DNA from: Thalassiosira profunda
Taxonomy: Eukaryota; Bacillariophyta; Thalassiosirophyceae; Thalassiosirales; Thalassiosiraceae
Assembly (NCBI GenBank): GCA_036939355.1
Contig: JALLAP010000171.1
Span: 1-17,607 of the forward strand
Reading direction: 5' to 3'
Length of the DNA stretch: 17,607 nucleotides
Shown one piece after another: positions 1-6,987 of the stretch. Each line of letters starts with the position of its first letter. The first letter of the stretch is position 1. Position numbers and translations under genes: made by a program. The notes under the pieces are model-generated. The model did not search any database and was not told the origin of the DNA. It worked only from the letters and a program-made list of their open reading frames with translations.

Positions 1-2627
1 CCTGCCGCAAGCAGCGAGCACAAAATGAATCGCGGAGACTCGGTTGCATCCTCAGAGTTGAACTGCTGGATGCGCTGGATGCGCTTCTGAGCAGGTACCG
101 ATCCATCGATGCGAACAAAGGCGTGGCCTGCCTCCTTCATGGCCGCTCCGACTGCGTTCAATCATTGTGAGAATATGAACCAAGCGCTAGAATAGACAGT
201 AGACACTCATGACTTACTGATGTCGAGGTGAGAGGTGAACTGAGAGAAGATGACGCCTTTCTCGTCGACCTTCATCTCCTGGATGGCTGCGAGGAGGGCT
301 TGGATTTTGGGAGGCGTCCCAAAGGTAAGATCGCCCGACGGTTTCTCATCAGATGTCTCCTTCGCTGCGGTTGACGCCTGCACCATCGACACGATGTCGG
401 ATTCGGAGAACGCCTGACGGCAGTAAGGGCACTTCTTGTTCGCCCGCGCGATAACCTGTCCAATGCAGAGCTTGCAAAAGATGTGGCCACACTTCCGCAA
501 AACTGTTCCATCGCACTCCTCCATCTCCATCAGGCAGATACCACACTCGGGCGTCGTCTCTTCCGCAAAGGCCGATCGCAACTTCTCAAGCAACGCAAGA
601 CCTTCCTCTGCAGTGAGCTTCTTGCCACTCTTCGAATTCTGCAGCTCGTTCCACACTTTGATTGCGACATCACGACGTTCTTGGGTGAGGAGAAGGCCTG
701 AGCAGCAAGCCTGACGCAGACGAAGAAGCTTTTCGAAGATCACCGAATAATTTTTGAGAGCGCTGCTCTCCTCACCCAGAATAGCCTCCATTGCACAGCG
801 CACCGTTCCAAACAGTGCATCGTACACCTGCTTGTGAGCGTCCTCCATGAACTCGACGCTGCAGAGCTGGACCTCCTTCTCGACGAGTTTGATGTTGACG
901 TTCTGCTTGGACCTCCGGAGGGAGAGGAATCCCATCGTTGTTCGGAGTCTGGCGAGTCCTAGTTCGTCACCATTTTTGATGGCCTGCGTGATGGCTCGCC
1001 TGAAGACGGCCTGCTCGTTGAGTGGTTCAACGCCAAGGAACGAAACAAGGCTGTAGATGTCGTCCGCCGTGTTCACGAAAGGCGTGCCAGTCAAAGCGAG
1101 CTTTCGGTCCGCCTTGATGAGCGAGACGGCATTGAAACTGCGCGTCTTGCTATTGCGAATTGTGTGCGCTTCATCGAGCACAATGCGGTGGAAGTCAATG
1201 TCGAAGATGGACTCCCGCTTCGCTTTCTTCTTCTTTGGGGCACCTCCCTTTCCATTGGCATCGAAGTCTGCCGCGAGAGTATTGTATGAAACGAGCAGGA
1301 TGTCCACCCCGCCAGCCCTCACATCCGGAAGAATGTCGTGGCGGTTGGGTCCGTGGTACAGTTCAACGTTCAGAACCCCCGGAGCGATGAATTGAGCGAC
1401 CTGGTCCGTCCAATTGCTCAGAACCGATACGGGGCAAACGATCAGCGTGCATCTCTTCGCGGCCACGGGAGACTCCGTATCGGCTGCCACGGGACTCTCT
1501 GGCACTTTGTACTCCACTCCCTCCGGAGGAGCCAGCAGAATCAATCCGAGGGTCTGAATGCTCTTCCCGAGACCCATTTCGTCGCACAAGATGGACCCTC
1601 GAGTTGGCTTGGGCGCCTCGACCTGCGACGACTGCGTGATGTCGCAAAGATACATCGTTTGGCCCTTCTCAGTCACTTTTTTATAAAACGGCGCCGGAGC
1701 CGCATCTTTCTCCCGCTTGACCAGCCACTTGATACCTGTATTGGCATAGGATTAATCACTTGTAAGAGAAAGGTGCATGATGTGCATGATGGGGACATGA
1801 CGAGGATACCTCGCACCTTGGATCTGATAATCAAGGAGCGTGATGCCCTGCAAGCAACTGGGCATATCAATGTCGGGAAGATCAGCATACTGCTCTTTGA
1901 GGTGCTTGTCAAACATCTCGTCCAACGCCGCCTGCTGGGCGTTCCAATCGAGCTTCTTCTTCACCACAGAAACGGCCGGGGCGGGCGACGAGGATTTCCC
2001 CGCCGGGGCGAAGTCCTCAGTCAGTCGAAAGTGGTAGTCGCTGCGGAGGGTGCTTTGCAGCGTTTGGGCGGTGGTCCTTGCGGTCTCCTCCGAGGGGTCG
2101 GTGCTGTAGAAATCCAGAACGAGGGGCAGCTGCAATGCGCCAACGACGGGGGATATTGATGCATTAGATGTGCACAGCACGAGCGTAAAGAATGCAAAAA
2201 AAGCAGCATCAAGCACTCACATTGTAGGCACTTCCCCTGCGCGGGATCGTCCCCTCGAGCCGCACTCCCAGGCGGCTGCTGCCGTCCATTACTGGGGCGA
2301 GGTGCTTTGCCATCGTGGCTTTGATATGCCCAACCTTCTGCCCGTGGAGGTTGTCCACGCGGATCGCATTGCGGTCGTAGGCTGTGTGCGTCAAGAGCAA
2401 GAGATATATAAATAATGAGCGCAGCATTGACAAATGATGTGGTCAAACGAAGATTAGATCTCACGGTTGCTCGGCTCCCTCACAAGGGTGACGAACTCGC
2501 CGGGGTGGGCGATGCCATTATAATATCTGATGCCGACGATTTGGTATTCGCCAGATCCGACGCGCCAATCTGGCAGATCGATCTCCTCTTCGGAGTCGGA
2601 GTCGATGATGACTGGATCGGAAGACAT
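1..2627 (-). CDS. RAD5/HLTF-type SNF2 ATPase with HIRAN and RING domains (5 exons, 3' end outside window)
   Basis: I infer five exons on the minus strand: 2627-2465, 2381-2221, 2129-1817, 1735-218 and 151-1, with the gene running off the left edge. All four introns are GT-AG and splicing restores the protein in frame (768 codons visible). Domains in order: acidic start MSSDPVIIDSDSEEE; HIRAN at about residues 27-125, joined across intron 1 as SNPYDRNAIRV; SNF2 motif I DEMGLGKS (264-271); DEAH box (400-403); LTGTP motif; C3HC4 RING inserted in the ATPase (about 610-652, CGIC, CGHIFC, CPYC); then helicase C with VIFSQFTSHLDI, RIDGSV and LCSLLAAG. This order is that of Rad5/HLTF, which act in the nucleus in DNA damage tolerance: HIRAN binds 3' DNA ends, RING is an E3 for PCNA polyubiquitination, and the motor remodels forks. 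The family is certain; orthology to HLTF rather than another RING-SNF2 protein is inferred from the HIRAN domain. Confidence 0.93.
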
Positions 2628-2647
2628 TTTGCAGAAAACCCGTCAAC

Positions 2648-2740
2648 GGGCGGGGGCTCCAGTAGGGTACGGGGTGCCAGGGGGTCAGGGGGACGGGGAG
2701 CGGGAGAGGAGGGGGGGGGGGCGGGCGGGGGGGAGAGGGG
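2648..2740 (+). repeat. G-run tract, G-quadruplex-prone on the plus strand
   Basis: At least ten runs of three or more G lie within about 93 bases, including 11 consecutive G at 2711-2721, mostly separated by one to eight bases. This satisfies the usual G3+N1-7 quadruplex pattern several times. It starts about 20 bases upstream of the RAD5-like ATG, whose sense strand is the C-rich one, so it lies in the core promoter or 5' UTR. Folding in vivo is inference. Confidence 0.75.
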
Positions 2741-2750
2741 AGAGACCGAA

Positions 2751-2782
2751 GTCACGGATATCGTCACGTAAAAAGTCACGTG
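2751..2782. promoter_or_regulatory. Three GTCACG boxes at exact 12-bp spacing
   Basis: GTCACG begins at 2751, 2763 and 2775. The second extends to GTCACGTA and the third to GTCACGTGA, which contains the palindrome CACGTG (G-box/E-box, bound by bZIP and bHLH factors in other eukaryotes). The cluster lies about 125-155 bases upstream of the RAD5-like start. The regular spacing suggests a multi-site element; the bound factor is unknown. Confidence 0.5.
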
Positions 2783-2804
2783 AAGGATACCTGAACAACT
2801 GAAG

Positions 2805-2905
2805 CTCTCGGAGGAGAGAAGAACAACCAAGCTCTCCTCTGGAGAGTTGGTCTTCGCACTCTCTATCAATCACTCGGCATCTTCTGAAGGCACTTAGTTC
2901 AGAAG
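2805..2905. repeat. Three consecutive hairpin-forming inverted repeats
   Basis: Hairpin 1 is CTCTC/GAGAG at 2805-2818 with a 4-base loop. Hairpin 2 at 2826-2851 pairs ACCAA-CTCTCC with GGAGAG-TTGGT around a TCT loop, 11 pairs with one bulged G at 2831. Hairpin 3 pairs CTTCTGAA (2881-2888) with TTCAGAAG (2898-2905) around a 9-base loop. They follow the MgtC-family stop codon at 2973 in the direction of its transcription, so they could lie in its 3' UTR. Confidence 0.5.
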
Positions 2906-2972
2906 GGAAGATCTCTAATTTACACAATCACAACTCTATCATTCTCTTGTACACCTCTTGTATCTCACGGAG

Positions 2973-4340
2973 TTACGGCTCGACAGACATATCCCCATCG
3001 GTGACATTGTACGATATGATCTCTTGCTCTTCCTCTATCAGCACCTTCTTCGACTCCTTCTGGAGCCCTTGGTCTTGAACGACATCCTTCTCGTTCGTTT
3101 CTCTACTGAGCCGGGTACGAAGGTACTTCTCTAATCTTGGATCGATTGCCTGATTCGCAGGAACCGGGTGGCGAGAGTGCTTGGAGTACGCCTCGATAAT
3201 GTCTTCGTCGACGAATGAGTTTGTATGAGGATCGTAGCTGCTTGCGTCTCGCATTCCAACCAGCCCCGAAATTGCATCTTGTCTCATATGAAGAGGAGAT
3301 GCTTGGTGCCTGATTCTCCTCTCTCGAACGGTATCCTGATTGTCCACTACATCCAGCGGTCTCGGCTCCCACGAGAAACCGGGCTCTTCCTCCTTCGGGA
3401 GACGCGCATACTTGAGTACAGCCACCGTGGCAAACGTCGACACTGCACCGACGAAGTACAAGCCAACGGCGCTCGCAATACCAACGGCTGCCGATACCCA
3501 AATAGCCGCAGCGGTGGTGAGACCGCTCACCACATTTTGCGCCTCGCTGCCGTTGCCATGAAGCTTGGCCTTGTGAATCGCCCCGGCCCCGAGGAACCCC
3601 ACGCCAGTCGCAACGTTGGAGGCCATGCGGCTCAGATCCACCTTCACGCTGGCCAAGAGCGGCGAGCCCGGCGCACATCCGAGCGCCGTGTGCGGGAGGA
3701 ACCCGTGCGTCGAACAGATGGTGTATACGCACGCTCCGAGCCCCACCAGTGCCATCGTGCGAATGCCGGCGGGTCTATCCGAGGACGATCGCTCCAAGCC
3801 AATGAAGGCGCCGGAGCACACGGCGTAGAGCAGCCGAAAGCAGAGCTCCAGCTCGGCTTTGGTGGGCAGGAAGTTGAAGCTTCCCAGCGCCCGGGACTGA
3901 CTCGAGAAGGGCATCACGGGCGAGATTCCTCTGCCCACTGATGCTGCCCCAGGGGCTGAAGCCACGGTTGCGGTCGCTGCGTTCGCCGGCGAGAAGGCTG
4001 GTCCAAACAAAATCAGGGCCCCGAGTATCACTGCGAGGGCCTGTTTGGTCCTTCTTCTCCTCGAGATGTTCGACGCCCACTGCTTGATACCCAGTGCCTT
4101 GCGCAGAAGCTGCGACGGCCTCGCGGAGGCGTGCCTCGCCTCGACGTAGGTCGACGTGAGGCGAGTGCTGGACTGCAAATCGGGCCTCTTCCCACCTGCA
4201 ATCTTGGATGGCACTCCCGGCACCGTCGGTGGAGGGCTGATGGGCGACCGTTTGCAAGTGCTGCTGGGTGCGAACCCCGCCGCCTCCCCGCAGAGCAGGA
4301 AGAGCACCGCCGCCGCCGAGAGCAGACAATTGCGTCGCAT
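2973..4340 (-). CDS. Plastid-targeted MgtC/SapB-family membrane protein
   Basis: A single exon of 455 residues. The N-terminus is a signal peptide (residues 1-22) with the ASAFAP-type junction AAG/FAP, followed by a basic Ser/Thr/Pro-rich stretch, which in diatoms directs import into the complex plastid. RRRR at 94-97 precedes a hydrophobic segment ending SPANA (about 100-121), either a membrane anchor or a second, bacterial-like cleavage signal. Residues about 163-310 form the MgtC/SapB domain with its hallmarks: GAFIGLERSSSDRPAGIRT, GVGFLGAGAI, GLTTAAAIWVSAAVG and a final membrane helix. MgtC proteins affect Mg2+ homeostasis and P-type ATPase or ATP synthase activity in bacteria; the plastid role is unknown. 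A hydrophilic tail of about 135 residues after the domain replaces the ordinary bacterial C-terminal domain. It is transcribed away from the YoaK-EF-hand gene. Confidence 0.88.
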   Translation of the reverse strand: MRRNCLLSAAAVLFLLCGEAAGFAPSSTCKRSPISPPPTVPGVPSKIAGGKRPDLQSSTRLTSTYVEARHASARPSQLLRKALGIKQWASNISRRRRTKQALAVILGALILFGPAFSPANAATATVASAPGAASVGRGISPVMPFSSQSRALGSFNFLPTKAELELCFRLLYAVCSGAFIGLERSSSDRPAGIRTMALVGLGACVYTICSTHGFLPHTALGCAPGSPLLASVKVDLSRMASNVATGVGFLGAGAIHKAKLHGNGSEAQNVVSGLTTAAAIWVSAAVGIASAVGLYFVGAVSTFATVAVLKYARLPKEEEPGFSWEPRPLDVVDNQDTVRERRIRHQASPLHMRQDAISGLVGMRDASSYDPHTNSFVDEDIIEAYSKHSRHPVPANQAIDPRLEKYLRTRLSRETNEKDVVQDQGLQKESKKVLIEEEQEIISYNVTDGDMSVEP

Positions 4341-5126
4341 GATGACGAGTGATTTTGATCACACCACGAGCTACTGCCCGGTCTGTGTTGTGAGCCGATG
4401 CGTTGGCGTTCGAGTCCGCCCGCCTGCGTCGTCAATTTTGTCAGGGCTGCTATTGCAAACCGCAATGGGAGTTGCAACAACAGACCGAACGGCCACTTCG
4501 GCGATGCGCGCCGTCGAGCACAACCAGCCCCGAGATTCAGACCAAGATTCGCTCGCCCCGACGCTCCTCAAGCGATCAGCAGCGCCCCTGTCCTCGTTTA
4601 CCGCCGACGACCCCAACGCGCTGCCGCTGCGCCCCTAAATGTTATGCACCTGCTCCTGGCCGTTCGAGATTCAATCACGCCGTCGTCGTTGCCGACGCCG
4701 CCCAATCAAGCCGTTGCTTTGCTTGCCTGGCTTCCTGCTTGCTTCCGCGATTTTTTCAACACTCCGACTGATGTGGGCTTCGTGGAGAGAAGCTGCTTTG
4801 ACAGCTGCTTGCTTGCCTTCTGGCGTTGAAATTGCAGTGCGTCATCTTCGCAGTCTTGACATCACAGTTTCGTTAAGTAAACGGTACTGGAACTGTCTCA
4901 TACATACTGTCGCATCAAGAACCCCTTCTTGCCAGCAGGTTCAGCATTCAAGCAAGCAGCAGAGCTGCATGCCGTTGTTGCCGGCATGCATGGTGCATGC
5001 CGCCGCGCCGCCGGATCCCAAATTCATATCTTTGATGAAACCGCGGTGCTGCCTCTCGGTCTTTTCGGGACGACGGCGTGTCGAAGCCTCCGCTCACACA
5101 CGTAACACAATCGCCATCGCACGAAG
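4341..5126. promoter_or_regulatory. Divergent intergenic region (MgtC-family gene / YoaK-EF-hand gene)
   Basis: These 786 bases separate two start codons on opposite strands, so they should contain both promoters. Open frames exist (for example plus 4398-4829) but they encode Arg/Pro/Ala-rich compositional sequence without recognisable domains, so I call no gene. The plus strand is pyrimidine-rich around 4560-4800. The only notable structure is the GCATGCCG cluster near 4967-5002. Confidence 0.6.
4967..5002. repeat. GCATGCCG inverted/direct repeat cluster
   Basis: GCATGCCG (4967-4974) and its reverse complement CGGCATGC (4982-4989) form a perfect 8-bp inverted repeat around a 7-base spacer. 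A third forward copy of GCATGCCG follows at 4995-5002. The cluster is about 125 bases upstream of the YoaK-EF-hand ATG. CATGCA cores resemble RY-type elements of plants, but the link to a factor is speculative. Confidence 0.5.
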
Positions 5127-6422
5127 ATGCCATCAAACGATGCTGCCTCCCCGGCCCGCCTGTCGACCCTCCTCCGCCTCAAACCGGCGCCGGGTCGGAG
5201 CTCCCTCCAAAACATGGGCGCGTCGTCCGCGTCCGAGGCCCGCTTCGTCTTCGCCATCGGGCTGCTCCTCTCCCTCAACAGCGGCTACATCAACGGCCTT
5301 TGTCTGGGCGGACTGCTAACGGAGGGCGGCAGCGACCGGCAGGGCGTGACGGCCTTTACCGGCACCTATACCAAGAGCGGCCTGGCGCTGGCCGACGGGC
5401 AGGCGCGGCTCTTTGGGTTCGAGTTCACGCTCATCCTCTCATTTATCGGCGGGGCGGTGGTATCGGGGCTGCTGAATCCCAAGGCGATCCCGCACAAGCT
5501 CGTGCCCTCCATCGGTCCGACGTTCATGCTGGGCAGCCTGTGCGTGATTGCGTCCGCGATTGCAGCTGCGGTCAAGCCCTCGACGCGGGCCCTCTATTAC
5601 TTTGCGGCCGCGGCCTCCGGTATTCAAAACGGCCTAACTTCTACGTACACCGCAAATCTCATCCGGACGACTCATCTCACGGGGACGTCTACGGATATCG
5701 GACTCATCCTCGGTCAGATGCTGCGCGGCAACTGGAAGAATTTTTGGAAGTGCAAAGTCCTCGTGGGCCTTGCCTCCTCCTTTTGGCTGGGCAGCTTGAT
5801 ATCCTTCTACGCGGCTTCGGCATTCCTGTCAAAGGCACTGTGGTTCAGCGCGGCGTTGTACTTATCGATTGGTTTGACGCACTGCACGTTCATCGTGTTG
5901 ACGCAGAAAGTATCTTTCGCGCAGGCAATGTTCGGGACGTATAAATGGGATAACGTTCTTCAACGAATGGCAACCTCGATCAACGACGGGGATGGAACAG
6001 CGGCACTCGCCGACTTGACGCCAGAGCAGGTCGATTCTTTCTTCGATCAAATAGACGCCGACGGATCGGGCGAAATCGACGCAGACGAATTAAAGGACGT
6101 GCTCGAAAAGATGGGCATCAAGCTCACCAGCCAGAATGTGAAAACGATGATTGCCGTTGTGGATGTGAACGGAGACGGAGTGGTCGACCGCGATGAATTC
6201 CACTGCTTGGTGAATATGGCGACGCTGCGGGCAGCGAAGAAGGAACAGTCCAGGCAGAGCAAGCGGCCGTTGATTTCCAAGCTGACGAGCAGCAAGCTCA
6301 CGAGCAAGAGCAGCTTCGATCAGTCCGACAGGTCGGGTTCAAATGGCGCCAACTCCCCGGAGAACAATACCGACGGAAAGAATGGTGTGCAGGCTGAATG
6401 TGCGGATGAGGAGGCACAGTAG
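5127..6422 (+). CDS. YoaK/DUF1275-family membrane protein with C-terminal EF-hand pair
   Basis: A single exon of 431 residues. Residues about 38-265 show the YoaK (DUF1275) pattern of several membrane helices with small-residue motifs: SGYINGL (52-58), FTGTYTKSGL, SGIQNG (164-169) and THLTGTSTDIGLILG (182-196). The family is found in bacteria and microbial eukaryotes and its function is unestablished; transport is a guess. After the last helix and a linker come two canonical EF-hand loops: DADGSGEIDADE (310-321) and DVNGDGVVDRDE (346-357), each with acidic residues at positions 1, 3, 5 and 12 (Asn at position 3 of the second). A basic Ser/Lys-rich tail follows. Calcium binding to the pair is well supported; control of the membrane domain by calcium is inference. 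A second in-frame ATG at 5214 would begin MGASSAS, a possible N-myristoylation start, so initiation is not fully settled. Confidence 0.9.
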   Translation: MPSNDAASPARLSTLLRLKPAPGRSSLQNMGASSASEARFVFAIGLLLSLNSGYINGLCLGGLLTEGGSDRQGVTAFTGTYTKSGLALADGQARLFGFEFTLILSFIGGAVVSGLLNPKAIPHKLVPSIGPTFMLGSLCVIASAIAAAVKPSTRALYYFAAAASGIQNGLTSTYTANLIRTTHLTGTSTDIGLILGQMLRGNWKNFWKCKVLVGLASSFWLGSLISFYAASAFLSKALWFSAALYLSIGLTHCTFIVLTQKVSFAQAMFGTYKWDNVLQRMATSINDGDGTAALADLTPEQVDSFFDQIDADGSGEIDADELKDVLEKMGIKLTSQNVKTMIAVVDVNGDGVVDRDEFHCLVNMATLRAAKKEQSRQSKRPLISKLTSSKLTSKSSFDQSDRSGSNGANSPENNTDGKNGVQAECADEEAQ

Positions 6423-6621
6423 AGAATGCATGCAATGTACATGGTGTTTGGCTGTGTTGTGTAGGCATCATTCTACACTGCATTCATAGTCAGCACACGA
6501 GCTCCGGGAATGCTAGGAGGCATCAAGTGATTTCATTTAGCTTGGCTGCAAAATTGCATGAAACTTGACTCTACGTAGCCGAAATACGTATGGCCGAGGA
6601 GATAGCTAACTCGGCCTGTCG

Positions 6622-6629
6622 ATCTCGAT
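6622..6629. repeat. Left target-site duplication of the MITE
   Basis: ATCTCGAT directly precedes the terminal TAGGCTTG of the element and is repeated exactly, in the same orientation, at 6820-6827 after the right terminus. Confidence 0.8.
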
Positions 6630-6819
6630 TAGGCTTGTGTATTTTTTAGTGGGGGGATATCGTGCCAAAGGGGGGGACTCCCCACGTGGGCCCCACCTCC
6701 TAACAAACGGCACTAGCTTTGGATCTGCCTCCAGCGGGGTTTTGTTAGGGGAAGCTAGTGAGGGCCCCCCACGTGCCGTAGGTGGGGGCCCCCACTCCCC
6801 CACTAAATACACAAGCCTA
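6630..6819. mobile_element. 190-bp hAT-like MITE with terminal inverted repeats
   Basis: The left end TAGGCTTGTGTATTT (from 6630) is matched exactly by the reverse complement of the right end (to 6819). After a 3-T insertion on the left both arms continue AGTGGGGG. The element is flanked by perfect 8-bp direct repeats ATCTCGAT at 6622-6629 and 6820-6827, which I read as the target-site duplication. Short length, lack of coding capacity, long inverted termini and an 8-bp duplication point to a non-autonomous hAT-type MITE; the terminal TAGGC is close to the loose hAT end pattern. The interior is rich in G and C runs and has further internal inverted repeats, including a 14-bp perfect palindrome at 6782-6795. 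Superfamily assignment rests only on duplication length and end sequence. Confidence 0.82.
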
Positions 6820-6827
6820 ATCTCGAT
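6820..6827. repeat. Right target-site duplication of the MITE
   Basis: ATCTCGAT directly follows the right terminus CAAGCCTA and matches the copy at 6622-6629 base for base. Confidence 0.8.
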
Positions 6828-6987
6828 CGAAGTCGAGGTGAGGATGAGCCGCTGAGCAAGAGAGGCCACCTCGCCTGCTACACGGACGAAGGGCTCGAAG
6901 AAGAGCCGGAGGACGGAGTAACAACGCCAGCTCATTGCTAAGAAATTATTAGCCCATCGGTGGCCGCTTTCACAAAACGTGTGTTGA

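Larger units (their letters stand above)
2628..2972. other. Spacer between the MgtC-family gene 3' end and the RAD5/HLTF-like gene 5' end
   Basis: No gene is seen in these 345 bases. The right part must hold the 3' UTR of the minus-strand MgtC-family gene and the left part the promoter and 5' UTR of the RAD5-like gene. It contains a G-run tract, three phased GTCACG boxes and three hairpins, listed separately. Reading frames through the G tract give only low-complexity Gly/Arg/Glu or Pro/Ser peptides. Confidence 0.6.
6423..6987. other. Tandem intergenic region containing a MITE
   Basis: These 565 bases lie between the YoaK-EF-hand stop and the Coa1-like start, both on the plus strand. Bases 6423-6621 should hold the 3' UTR of the first gene, 6630-6819 is a transposable element described separately, and 6828-6987 must be the proximal promoter and leader of the next gene. 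No other gene is supported. Confidence 0.6.

Noticed and set aside
1338..2159. Plus-strand frame of 273 codons
   Set aside because: Antisense to exons 3 and 4 and intron 3 of the RAD5-like gene; no domain, Arg/Leu-rich shadow composition.
3225..3941. Plus-strand frame of 238 codons
   Set aside because: Antisense to the MgtC-family coding region, which has clear motifs in its own frame.
4398..4829. Plus-strand frame of 143 codons in the divergent spacer
   Set aside because: Arg/Pro/Ala-rich, no domain, no codon signature; likely promoter sequence that happens to be open.
5078..5944. Plus-strand frame of 288 codons overlapping the YoaK-EF-hand gene
   Set aside because: It is the wrong frame of the same strand; the 431-residue frame carries the membrane helices and EF-hands.
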